From: Hyphomicrobiales bacterium
Lineage (GTDB): Bacteria > Pseudomonadota > Alphaproteobacteria > Rhizobiales > Rhizobiaceae
Direction of reading: 5' to 3'
Assembly (NCBI GenBank): GCA_900471515.1
Contig: UCFC01000020.1
Location: 62,001 to 126,000, forward strand
Length of the DNA stretch: 64,000 nucleotides
This document shows, one piece after another, positions 26,471 through 36,193 of the stretch (positions within the stretch are counted from its first letter, which is position 1; each line of letters begins with the position of its first letter). The translations under genes and the position numbers were made by a program. Under the pieces are notes generated by a model. It searched no databases. It was given only the letters and a program-made list of their open reading frames with translations, and had not been told where the DNA came from.

Positions 26471-26505
26471 CTAAAGACATCGGCGGCCGATGGGCCGCCG
26501 ATGTC
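26471..26505 (-). terminator. Strong terminator after the LysM gene
   Basis: A perfect 13-base stem GACATCGGCGGCC / GGCCGCCGATGTC with a four-base loop starts five bases after the LysM-protein stop (minus strand) and is followed by TTTAG. The stem is very stable although the T tract is short. Confidence 0.75.
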
Positions 26506-26510
26506 GCGTT

Positions 26511-28565
26511 TTAGAGGTGTTCGCCCGAAAGCCGCTTGCGATGCAGTTCCTCGGCATTCGGCAGGGCATCCTTCGGCAGGCCGAAGATCTGGCCGGGGCG
26601 GATGCGGTCCGGATTGGTGATCTTGTCCTCGTTGGCGATGTAGATCGTCGTATAGCGCACGCCGAGGCCGTAGACGCGGCGGGAAATCTGCCAGAGCGTA
26701 TCGCCGCGGCGGATGATGACCGCATTGTTGTTCTCCGTCAGCGGCGCCTGCTCAATCGTCTTCGGCTGGCCGGCGGCCGCCACCTCGTTCGAGGCCGCCG
26801 GCGCGGCGTCGGGCACCGTCAGTCCGGCAATGATGGCGCCGAGCCTGTCGAGGGCCGCCCCCACCGATTTTGCATCCTTCGGCAGGCCCTGCAGCAGCGT
26901 CAGCGCGTTGGCGGCAACCTGCGAGGCGGAAGCCGATGCCTGCTTGAACGCGTCGGTCGCATCGATGCCAGGGCGGAAATCGACGAGCGAGCGCAGCGCG
27001 AACTCGGTGGCCGAGCGCGCCGCCGCAAGCTGTTCCGTACCCGGCACCTTGCCGTCCGCAAAGAGGCCCTTCAGCAGGCCGAAGGCCTTTGTCGCATCGC
27101 CCTTCAGCTTGCCGAGCTGGCCCTCGTCGAGCGGCACCATCGCCTGGCCGGCATTGCCGCCGGACTGGGCGGCAACCGTCACCTGGTCGCCTTCCGGACG
27201 GTTGAAATTGACGGTCGCGCGCACGAGCACCTTGCCCGAGCCATCGACCAGATCGACGCGAACCTTGTGGTCGCCGACCGAAAGGTCCATCGCCCCGCTG
27301 ATGACGAAGTGCCCGTCCGGCTCGGCCGTATCCTGGCCGATCAGCGCGTCGTCGGCATAACCGACGACCTTGGCATTGGCGCGCGCCGTGCCGGCCACGA
27401 AGATCTTGTTGCCCTCGATCTCGACGGCGTTGATGACCACGTCGGCAGCCGTCGCGTCGCCCTGCTGGGTGCCGGGAACGGAAGGCGCCGCACTGCCCGC
27501 ATCGCTCGACGTCGCCGGCGTCTGCATCGCGACCTGATCGCCCGGCGCGCCGGTGGCGGCAGGCTGCGTGCTGGCGGCGGCGTTGTCGGCGGGCGCTGCG
27601 GCTGCGTCGCTGGCGGCCGGCTGGGCGCTGGCGACCTCGGCCTTCGGCGCGGTGATGATGCGGCTTGCCGTGCCGGGCTTGGAAACCATGGCGAGCAGTT
27701 CGCTGCCGCTGCCGTCCTTCGGCACGGAAACGGTCGCAACCTCTTCGGACAGCGTGGTCTTGCCGTCCTTGCCGGTGACTTTCAGCACGAGCTGGTGGTC
27801 GCCGGCGGCGAGCGGATTGTCGAGCACGGCGGCAAAATCGCCGGTGCCGTCGACATCGGTGGTCACGACGACCTTGTCGCCGTCGAGCACTTCTAGCTTG
27901 CCGTGCGGCTCGGCCGAACCGGCAATGACGGTCGAACCGTCAGGCTCGACGCGCAGCACATCGAAAGCCGGGATCTTCGGGCCGGTGCCGGAAGCGGTAT
28001 CGGCAGCCGGAGGCGTCTGGCTGTCGGCCGCGGCCGGCTGGCCGGCCGGCTCCGGCGCGCCGGTCAGCGCGGCTTCGGCCCGTGCGAGCGCAGCCAGCGC
28101 ATCGGCAGCACTTTCGGGAAGGTTGCGGATGATGTCGCGGGCCTTGCCGGCACCGTCCTTGGCCTTGGAGACGAGGCTTGCCGTCGTCGCGTCCAGGCCT
28201 TCGGGTGCCGCGAAATCGGCGACCGCGGTCAAGGCGTCCACGGCCGCGGTCTTGGCGCCGGCAAGCGCGTCGGCGGCAGGCACCTTGTTGTCGGCAAACA
28301 GCGCCTTCAGCCCGGAAAGGGACCGGATGGCGTCGGCAGTGAGGCTGCCCACCTTCTGGGCCGCGGCTGCGGCATCGGCGGCCGCGGAGCGGGAGGTCTT
28401 GGACGTTTCGTTAACCGTGTTGTTGACCTCTGTGCCGGCCTGGTTGATGGCGTCACCCACCTTCGCCACATCAGAGCCGAGCCGGGGCATGACGAAAAAC
28501 ACCATCAGTATGATTGCGATTACGAGCACTGCGAGGGCCAGCAAGCCGGCACGGTTTTTCATCAT
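26511..28565 (-). CDS. LysM-domain envelope protein with duplicated internal domains
   Basis: 684-residue protein anchored by one N-terminal membrane helix (about residues 7-27) with the rest probably periplasmic. A LysM peptidoglycan-binding domain lies at about 614-665 (VIIRRGDTLWQISRRVYG). Between these are two copies of a helical module (about 78-168 and 488-582, both with LK-x-LFAD-x-KVP) and two copies of an Ig-like beta module (about 200-283 and 376-460, both ending in AGDH/VGDH-x2-V), joined by Ala/Pro/Gln-rich linkers. A structural or cell-wall-tethering role is inferred. GGAGA precedes the paired ATGs. Confidence 0.88.
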   Translation of the reverse strand: MMKNRAGLLALAVLVIAIILMVFFVMPRLGSDVAKVGDAINQAGTEVNNTVNETSKTSRSAAADAAAAAQKVGSLTADAIRSLSGLKALFADNKVPAADALAGAKTAAVDALTAVADFAAPEGLDATTASLVSKAKDGAGKARDIIRNLPESAADALAALARAEAALTGAPEPAGQPAAADSQTPPAADTASGTGPKIPAFDVLRVEPDGSTVIAGSAEPHGKLEVLDGDKVVVTTDVDGTGDFAAVLDNPLAAGDHQLVLKVTGKDGKTTLSEEVATVSVPKDGSGSELLAMVSKPGTASRIITAPKAEVASAQPAASDAAAAPADNAAASTQPAATGAPGDQVAMQTPATSSDAGSAAPSVPGTQQGDATAADVVINAVEIEGNKIFVAGTARANAKVVGYADDALIGQDTAEPDGHFVISGAMDLSVGDHKVRVDLVDGSGKVLVRATVNFNRPEGDQVTVAAQSGGNAGQAMVPLDEGQLGKLKGDATKAFGLLKGLFADGKVPGTEQLAAARSATEFALRSLVDFRPGIDATDAFKQASASASQVAANALTLLQGLPKDAKSVGAALDRLGAIIAGLTVPDAAPAASNEVAAAGQPKTIEQAPLTENNNAVIIRRGDTLWQISRRVYGLGVRYTTIYIANEDKITNPDRIRPGQIFGLPKDALPNAEELHRKRLSGEHL

Positions 28566-28721
28566 TGCGTCTCCAAAGGCGGCAAATTGCCGTAGTATTC
28601 AGAAATTGCTAGCGATTCCCGTGCCCTTGCACAAGCATTCAAAGCAAATACGCAAGCTCCGGACGTCGCTTTTCAGTCAATTTTCTTGACTGCATTGAAA
28701 TGGAATAGTTGTTTTTCCCTT

Positions 28722-29345
28722 ATGACCGAACAATCTGTATCGATTCGATCCATTTGCGTTTACTGCGGCTCTCGGCCGGGACGCGATCCTTCCCATATGG
28801 CTGCCGGCCGCGCGCTCGGAAAAGAGATCGCGGAATATGGCCTTCGCCTGATCTATGGCGGCGGCACAAAGGGCATCATGGGCGCTGTGGCCAGCGGGAC
28901 CCTATCCAACGGCGGTCAGGTGACGGGCATCATTCCCGAGTTCCTGATTGACATGGAGGCGACTCGCCATTCGCTCGGCCAGCTCAACGAGCTTATTGTA
29001 ACCCCTGACATGCATGCGCGCAAACACACGATGTTCGAGCGCTCCGATGCTTTCGTGGCCCTGCCGGGCGGTATCGGCACGCTGGAAGAGATCGTCGAGA
29101 TCATGACCTGGGCGCAGCTCGGCCGTCATGAAAAGCCGATGGTCTTCGCCAATATCAACGGGTTCTGGGACCCGATGATGGAGCTTTTGCGCCACATGAC
29201 CGGTGAGGGTTTCCTGCACACCGCCCATCGCGTCCAGCCGCTCGTCATCGACGAGATCTCGGGCATCATCCCCGCCATCATGGCGCAGGCGGCCGAACTT
29301 GCCGCCGACCGCGACGGCGAGGACGACGTGATCTCGAAGATGTAG
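28722..29345 (+). CDS. LOG-family (TIGR00730) nucleotide phosphoribohydrolase
   Basis: 207-residue Rossmann-fold enzyme of the lysine-decarboxylase-like / LOG family. It has GGGTKGIMGAVA and the diagnostic PGGIGTLEE motif (about residues 113-121). Characterised members cleave nucleoside 5'-monophosphates, including cytokinin ribotides, to free base and ribose phosphate. In a plant-associated bacterium cytokinin activation is an obvious thought, but housekeeping nucleotide turnover is as likely. I start at the ATG at 28722; no good ribosome-binding site is seen. TTGACT at 28686 could be a -35 box, which would make the leader very short. Confidence 0.9.
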   Translation: MTEQSVSIRSICVYCGSRPGRDPSHMAAGRALGKEIAEYGLRLIYGGGTKGIMGAVASGTLSNGGQVTGIIPEFLIDMEATRHSLGQLNELIVTPDMHARKHTMFERSDAFVALPGGIGTLEEIVEIMTWAQLGRHEKPMVFANINGFWDPMMELLRHMTGEGFLHTAHRVQPLVIDEISGIIPAIMAQAAELAADRDGEDDVISKM

Positions 29346-29352
29346 GCACTCA

Positions 29353-29565
29353 GCAATTCCAGCAAAAGTGCGTAGCGGTTTTGCGCCCGGAATTGCGTGG
29401 AAACAAAAGCAATTCCAGCAAAAGTGTGCAGCGGTTTTGCGTCCGGAATTGCGTGGAAACAAAAGCAATTCCAGCAAAAGTGCGTAGCGGTTTTGCGTCC
29501 GGAATTGCGTGGAAAGAAAAGCAATTCCAGCAAAAGTGTGCAGCGGTTTTGCGCCCGGTTTGCGC
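29353..29565. repeat. Four tandem copies of the palindromic repeat (56-bp period)
   Basis: Copies start at 29353, 29409, 29465 and 29521, exactly 56 bases apart. Each reads GCAATTCCAGCAAAA, a centre of about ten bases, then GGTTTTGCG[T/C]CCGGAATTGC and a purine-rich spacer. The arms form an imperfect hairpin. Copies 1 and 3 have TGCGTA in the loop, copies 2 and 4 TGTGCA. The array fills the gap between the convergent LOG and rarD genes. The fourth copy's right arm is degenerate. Open frames through the array merely translate the repeat. Confidence 0.92.
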
Positions 29566-29584
29566 AAGGAAGGACGGCGGCGGG

Positions 29585-30499
29585 CTAGCGCCCGCGGCTC
29601 GTGCGCAGCATCGACCAGCTGTAGAGGAACAGGCCGGCCCAGATCAGCGGGAAGGCGATCATGCGCGCCGTATCCATTTCTTCGTGGAAGACGAAGACGG
29701 CAATGAGGAAGATCATCGTCGGCGCGATATACTGCATGATGCCGATCGTCGACAGTTTCAGCAGCTTGGCGCCGTTGGCGTAGATCATCAGCGGTACGGC
29801 GGTGATCAGTCCGCAGCCGAGCAGCAGGGCGGTATCGTTGAACCCGGTGCGGTAGAAGTGGCCTTCGCCGCTGACGAATTCCAGGTAAAGGATGTAGAAG
29901 AGGGCAGGCAGGCTGAGGATCAGCACTTCCAGGAAGAAGCCCTGGTTCGGCCCGAGCGGCAGCGTCTTGCGCAGCAGCGCATAGAAGCCCCAGCTGATCG
30001 CCAGCGTCAGCGCCACCCAGGGAATGCCGCCGCTGTCGAAGGCGAGCACGACGACCGCAAGGCCGGCAAGGCAGATCGCCGCGATCTGCATCGGCTGCAG
30101 CTTCTCCTTCAGCAGCACGGCGCCGAGGAAGATGCTGAACAGCGGATTGATGAAATAGCCCATGGCCGCATCGAGCGAATGGCCGGCGCCGATCGCCCAG
30201 ACATAGGTGCCCCAGTTGACGGTAATCAGTGCCGCCGTCACGACCGCCATGCCGAGCATGCGCGGCGAGCGCAGCGCAACGGCAATATCCTGCGTGCGCC
30301 CCAGCGCCAGCAGCACCATGCCGGCGAGCGGCAGCGACCAGAGGATACGGTGGGCGATCACCTCGGCCGGCGAAATATGCGCGACCGCCTTCATGTAGAT
30401 CGGCAGAAAGCCCCACAGAAGATAGGCCGTAAGCGCGAAGGCAAAGCCGCGTGGACTGTCTTCGTTCTTGATGATGGTTGCGCTTGCATCGGCAGACAT
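29585..30499 (-). CDS. rarD: EamA-type permease RarD
   Basis: 304-residue inner-membrane protein of the drug/metabolite transporter superfamily with about ten spans in two EamA repeats. It carries RarD-type signatures: AYLLWGFLPIYMKAV at the start, EVIAHRILWSLPL, VNWGTYVWAIGAGHSLDAAMGYFINPL and the late segment IMQYIAPTMIFLIAVFVFHEE. Substrate unproven (E. coli RarD is linked to chloramphenicol sensitivity only indirectly). Convergent with the LOG gene across the repeat array and divergent from the methyltransferase gene. Confidence 0.92.
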   Translation of the reverse strand: MSADASATIIKNEDSPRGFAFALTAYLLWGFLPIYMKAVAHISPAEVIAHRILWSLPLAGMVLLALGRTQDIAVALRSPRMLGMAVVTAALITVNWGTYVWAIGAGHSLDAAMGYFINPLFSIFLGAVLLKEKLQPMQIAAICLAGLAVVVLAFDSGGIPWVALTLAISWGFYALLRKTLPLGPNQGFFLEVLILSLPALFYILYLEFVSGEGHFYRTGFNDTALLLGCGLITAVPLMIYANGAKLLKLSTIGIMQYIAPTMIFLIAVFVFHEEMDTARMIAFPLIWAGLFLYSWSMLRTSRGR

Positions 30500-30612
30500 T
30501 GGGTGTTTCCGTATTTGTTCTGTTTCTGATCCGCATTAGCTTAAGCGGCGTGAATAGGCCAATTCATTTCCTTGAATGGATCGTCAATCGAACGCCATGA
30601 AAGGAGGCAGGC

Positions 30613-31473
30613 ATGGCCGAGACGGAACTGGCGAATTGCCGGCAGGCCTATGCCACCCGGATGCTGGCAAGGATGGGTATTTCCGGCGACGAGAGACTGC
30701 GGCAGGCCTTTGCCGCGGTGCCGCGGGAAGATTTTCTCGGGCCGCCGCCGTGGCGCATGGCCAACAGCACCGGCTATCGGGACATGCCGTCCACCGATCC
30801 CGCCGTCCTCTATCAGGACGTTCTGGTTGCACTGCAGGAAGAGCGGCAGGTCAACAACGGCAGCCCTTCGCTGCATGCGCTCGGCCTCCACTGGCTTGCG
30901 CCGCAGCCCGGCGAAACGGCCTGCCATATCGGCGCGGGCGGCGGTTATTATACCGCCATGCTGTCGCACCTCGTCGGCAGCCGCGGCCATGTCACGGCGA
31001 TCGAATACGACAGGGAACTTGCCGCTCGCGCAACCGCCAGCCTCGCCCCCTACGGCAATGTCGAGGTGATCTGCGGCAACGGCCTGAAATGGCCGAAATC
31101 GCCCGTCGACGCGATCTACGTCAATTTCGCCGCCCACAGGCCGGCCGAGGCCTGGATCGACAAGCTTGCTGCCGGCGGCAGGCTGATCTTTCCGCTGTCT
31201 GCCCCCTCGCTCGGCGGCAACGACCCCCTGCGGCCATGCAGCGCCCGCGGCGGCTTCTTCCTGATCCAGCGCAGCGACCACGATTTCCGCGCCCGCTATC
31301 TCACCGCCACGATCTTCGTCTGGGGCCATGCCGCCTCCGGCACGCCCGAAACCTACAGGGCGCTGGAAGCCGCCTTCCGCAGGGGCGGCATGGAAAGGGT
31401 CACGCGGATGCGCTGGAAGGGGCCGAGGGAAGGGGACGAATGGTATTCGCAGGAGGATTGGGGCCTCCTCTAG
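30613..31473 (+). CDS. Protein-L-isoaspartate O-methyltransferase-like protein
   Basis: 286-residue SAM-dependent methyltransferase related to PIMT. Motif I appears as CHIGAGGGYYTAMLSHLVG (about residue 108), followed by VTAIEYDRELAARA and NVEVICGNGLKW. Compared with classical Pcm it has a longer C-terminus, and the usual GTGSGYQTA has become GAGGGYYTA, so repair of isoaspartyl residues is not assured. Start ATG at 30613 follows a strong AAAGGAGG. A short palindromic repeat begins just after its stop, facing cimA. Confidence 0.85.
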   Translation: MAETELANCRQAYATRMLARMGISGDERLRQAFAAVPREDFLGPPPWRMANSTGYRDMPSTDPAVLYQDVLVALQEERQVNNGSPSLHALGLHWLAPQPGETACHIGAGGGYYTAMLSHLVGSRGHVTAIEYDRELAARATASLAPYGNVEVICGNGLKWPKSPVDAIYVNFAAHRPAEAWIDKLAAGGRLIFPLSAPSLGGNDPLRPCSARGGFFLIQRSDHDFRARYLTATIFVWGHAASGTPETYRALEAAFRRGGMERVTRMRWKGPREGDEWYSQEDWGLL

Positions 31474-31474
31474 C

Positions 31475-31512
31475 TTCCGGCAAAACCGCTGCGCGCTTCT
31501 GCCGGAATTGCT
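31475..31512. repeat. Short palindromic intergenic repeat, single copy (inverted)
   Basis: TTCCGGCAAAACCGCTGCGC, then a centre and TGCCGGAATTGCT; a slightly shortened copy of the family at 29353. It occupies nearly the whole 46-base space between the convergent stops of the PIMT-like gene and cimA, so it is the only candidate terminator for both. Confidence 0.8.
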
Positions 31513-31519
31513 TTGCCGC

Positions 31520-33133
31520 TCACTCCGCCGCGATCTTGCCGGCCAGCTGCCGGTTCTTCATCAGCTTGTAGATGACCGAATCCATCAGCGCCTGGAAGGA
31601 GGCGTCGATGATGTTTTCCGACACGCCGACCGTCCACCAGCGCACGCCGCTGGAATCGGTGGATTCGATCAGGACGCGGGTGATCGCCTCGGTGCCGCCG
31701 TTGAGGATACGCACCTTGAAATCGGCCAGCACGAGGTCGTCGATCTCGTGCTGGTATTTGCCGAAATCCTTGCGCAGCGCCAGGTCGAGCGCGTTGACCG
31801 GGCCTTCGGCTTCCGCCACCGACATCAGCGTCTGGCCGTCGATGGTGATTTTCACCACCGCTTCCGAGACGATCTTGATGCGGCCGTGGGAATCGAAGCG
31901 CCGTTCGATCATTACCCGGAAACCGTCGATCGAGAAGAAATGCGGGATCGTGCCCATCGTGCGGCGCGCCAGCAGCTCGAAACTCGCATCGGCACCCTCA
32001 TAGGCATAGCCGGAGGCCTCGCGCTCCTTGACGATGGAGATCAGGAGGTCGAGCTTCGGATCGTCCTTGGCGACATCGATGCCGCGCCGCTTCAGCGCAT
32101 TGATGAAATTGGCCTTGCCGCCCTGGTCCGAGACCATGACCTTGCGGAAATTGCCCACACTTTCCGGCGGCACATGTTCGTAGGTGCGCGGATCCTTGAG
32201 CAGCGCCGAGGCATGGATGCCGGCCTTGGTGGCAAAGGCAGAGGCGCCGACATAGGGCATCTGATGGTCCGGCGAGCGGTTCAGAAGCTCGTCGAAGGCA
32301 TGCGACAGGCGCGTGAGGTTGGTCAGCCGCTCGGCATCGATCGCCGTTTCGAAACGGCTATTGTAGGCGCTTTTCAGCGCCAGCGTCGGGATCAGCGTCA
32401 CCAGGTTGGCATTGCCGCAGCGCTCGCCGATGCCGTTCAGCGTGCCCTGGATCTGGCGCGCGCCGGCCTCGACGGCGGCAAGCGAATTGGCGACCGCCTG
32501 GCCGGTGTCGTTATGCGCATGGATGCCGAGACAGTGGCCCGGCACGCCGAAGGCGATCACCGCCTCGACGATGGCACGCACTTCCGGCGGCTGCGTGCCG
32601 CCGTTCGTATCGCACAGCACCACCCAGCGCGCGCCGTTTTCATAAGCTGTCTTGGCGCAGGCCAGCGCATATTCCGGATTGGCCTTGTAGCCGTCGAAGA
32701 AATGCTCGCAGTCGACCATCGCCTCCTTGCCGGCGGCAACCGCGGCCTTGACGCTGTCGGCAATCGCTTCGAGATTTTCCTCGTTGGTGCAGCCGAGCGC
32801 CACCTGCACATGATAGTCCCAGCTCTTGGCGACGAAGCAGACGGCGTCGCTGCTGGCCTGCAGCAGGCCGGCAATGCCCGGATCGTTGGAAACGGAAACG
32901 CCGGGGCGCTTCGTCATGCCGAAGGCGACGAAGGAGGCCTGCTTCGTGCGCTTTTCGGCGAAGAAGGCCGTGTCGGTCGGGTTCGCGCCGGGATAGCCGC
33001 CCTCGACATAGTCGAGTCCAAACTCGTCCAGCATGCCGGCAATCGCAATCTTGTCCTCGACGGAAAAGTCGATACCGGGCGTCTGCTGCCCGTCCCGGAG
33101 CGTCGTGTCGAAGAGGTAGATGCGTTCTTTCAT
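31520..33133 (-). CDS. cimA: (R)-citramalate synthase
   Basis: Condenses pyruvate and acetyl-CoA to citramalate, a threonine-independent entry to isoleucine. The 537-residue protein is a DRE-TIM metallolyase: catalytic DTTLRDGQQTPG at the start, metal-binding HAHNDTGQAVANS, and KAGIHASALL with the CimA-type extension. A C-terminal LeuA-type allosteric domain (about 400-520, KITIDGQTLMSVAEAEGPVNALD) is present. 2-isopropylmalate synthase is the alternative, but length and the DFSVEDKIAIA N-terminus favour CimA. GGGAGG precedes the ATG. Confidence 0.9.
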   Translation of the reverse strand: MKERIYLFDTTLRDGQQTPGIDFSVEDKIAIAGMLDEFGLDYVEGGYPGANPTDTAFFAEKRTKQASFVAFGMTKRPGVSVSNDPGIAGLLQASSDAVCFVAKSWDYHVQVALGCTNEENLEAIADSVKAAVAAGKEAMVDCEHFFDGYKANPEYALACAKTAYENGARWVVLCDTNGGTQPPEVRAIVEAVIAFGVPGHCLGIHAHNDTGQAVANSLAAVEAGARQIQGTLNGIGERCGNANLVTLIPTLALKSAYNSRFETAIDAERLTNLTRLSHAFDELLNRSPDHQMPYVGASAFATKAGIHASALLKDPRTYEHVPPESVGNFRKVMVSDQGGKANFINALKRRGIDVAKDDPKLDLLISIVKEREASGYAYEGADASFELLARRTMGTIPHFFSIDGFRVMIERRFDSHGRIKIVSEAVVKITIDGQTLMSVAEAEGPVNALDLALRKDFGKYQHEIDDLVLADFKVRILNGGTEAITRVLIESTDSSGVRWWTVGVSENIIDASFQALMDSVIYKLMKNRQLAGKIAAE

Positions 33134-33193
33134 GTCGGTTCCTCCCGGCGAGCGGGTTCCTTGATCTTCGTGAGCGGGCCTTTCGGCGCCTTG

Positions 33194-35107
<1,914 letters not shown>

Positions 35108-35111
<4 letters not shown>

Positions 35112-35587
35112 AGGTGATCCTCCGGCGGCCAGACCGGCGTATCGTGGTCCGGGTGCTGATAGGAGACGATCTCGCGCAGGAAGGAGCCGGCAGCGAGATC
35201 CGCCTCGGTGCGTTCTGCCGGCAGCTCGTGCAGGTGATCGACAAAGCCGATCTTGCCTTCCACGCCCCACTGGATGGTCGGCGGCAGTTGCGACGGATCA
35301 TCGAAGGCCCCGGCGGAAACCGACATTCCGTCCGGCGCCTCATAGGTCAGCGGCGTGCCGCAATCGCCGCAGAAGCCGCGGCTGACGAAATTCGACGACC
35401 GGAAGGTCTTGCGCTGCCCCCTGGTCCACTCGAATTCCATCCCGCGCACGGAAACGAGCGGCGCGTAATAGGCGCCGAACGCCTTCTGGCACATGCGGCA
35501 ATGGCAGATCGACGAATCCGGCGGCGTCCCCCGCGCCCGGAACCGGATCGCCCCGCATTGGCAGCCGCCGGTGTAAGTCTCGGTCAT
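35108..35587 (-). CDS. GFA-family zinc-binding protein, paralog 3
   Basis: 159-residue GFA-family protein: [42 protein letters not shown] and the terminal QHPDHDTPVWP box. The ATG at 35587 overlaps the DUF559 stop (ATGA) and also has its own AAGGA. The frame extends upstream within the DUF559 gene but without GFA similarity. First of the three paralogs in transcription order. Confidence 0.9.
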
Positions 35588-35952
35588 GGCAGATCCTTTC
35601 CGATGGTGCGGATGATGTGGCTGCACGCGTTGTCAATATCTTTGAGAATATCGTCATTCCAGAAACGGAGGACGGTCCAGCCGTCGGACTGTAGGCGTCG
35701 AGTGCGCGCGTCGTCATAAAGAGCGTTCTGGGCAAGCCCGTGCTGCGAGCCGTCTATTTCAACGATGAGTCGATACGTCGGGCATGCAAAATCGACGATA
35801 TAGCCAGCAATAGGCAATTGTCTGCGAAAACTAAGCCCCATCAGGCGGTGAGCGCGAAGCTCGTTCCAGAGCTTCAATTCAGCATCAGTCATGGTCTTGC
35901 GCATACGCCGGGCGTTCGCCCGTCGTTGCGGGGGAACTGGCGTATGCGACAT
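35584..35952 (-). CDS. DUF559 (endonuclease-like) protein
   Basis: 122-residue protein of the DUF559 family, which has a restriction-endonuclease-like (Vsr-related) fold. Core motifs are intact: LWNELRAHRLMGLSFRRQ, YIVDFACPTYRLIVEIDGSQH and DGWTVLRFWNDDIL with the acidic and glutamate positions of the fold. Function unproven. Base composition is lower in GC than the GFA genes it leads, and it abuts a RIME-like element, suggesting it arrived or was exchanged separately. Its stop overlaps the GFA paralog 3 start, so it heads the overlapping chain. Confidence 0.85.
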   Translation of the reverse strand: MSHTPVPPQRRANARRMRKTMTDAELKLWNELRAHRLMGLSFRRQLPIAGYIVDFACPTYRLIVEIDGSQHGLAQNALYDDARTRRLQSDGWTVLRFWNDDILKDIDNACSHIIRTIGKDLP

Positions 35953-35985
35953 GTCTTGCCTTCCGCTTAGAAACGCTGGGGCAAC

Positions 35986-36171
35986 ACCCCCCTCTGCCCT
36001 GCCGGGCATCTCCCCCACAAGGGGGGAGATTGGCAAGACGCGCCGGCCTCGCCAAATCTCAACGGCATGCTGAGCAGCTCTCACGGTACGGTATGAATAG
36101 TCCGGGCGAGCGGGTGCCCCCAGCCAATCTCCCCCCTTGTGGGGGAGATGCCCGGCAGGGCAGAGGGGGGT
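35986..36171. repeat. RIME-like element with perfect 49-bp inverted ends
   Basis: Left arm 35986-36034 and right arm 36123-36171 are exact reverse complements over 49 bases (ACCCCCCTCTGCCCTGCC ... to the CCAATCTCCCCCC end), separated by 88 unique bases. Each arm contains its own inner palindrome around CCCCC-ACAA-GGGGG. This resembles the intergenic mosaic (RIME) elements of rhizobia; the identification is from memory. It has no open frame and I see no target duplication. It lies 23 bases after the cysS stop and 34 before the DUF559 start. Confidence 0.85.
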
Positions 36172-36193
36172 ATGTCTCGCCGCCCAAACCATC

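Noticed and set aside
24533-26620. 695-codon plus-strand frame opposite the ABC exporter
   Set aside because: Antisense shadow; the ABC motifs on the minus strand are unambiguous.
28722-29345. Reading the LOG gene as a dedicated cytokinin-synthesis function
   Set aside because: The family motif is clear but nothing nearby (no isopentenyl transferase or P450) supports hormone synthesis.
29353-29565. CRISPR array
   Set aside because: The 56-bp units are near-identical including the spacers, so there are no unique spacers, and no cas genes are present.
29381-30529. Long plus-strand frame starting in the repeat array
   Set aside because: Its first part only translates the palindromic repeat and the rest is antisense to rarD.
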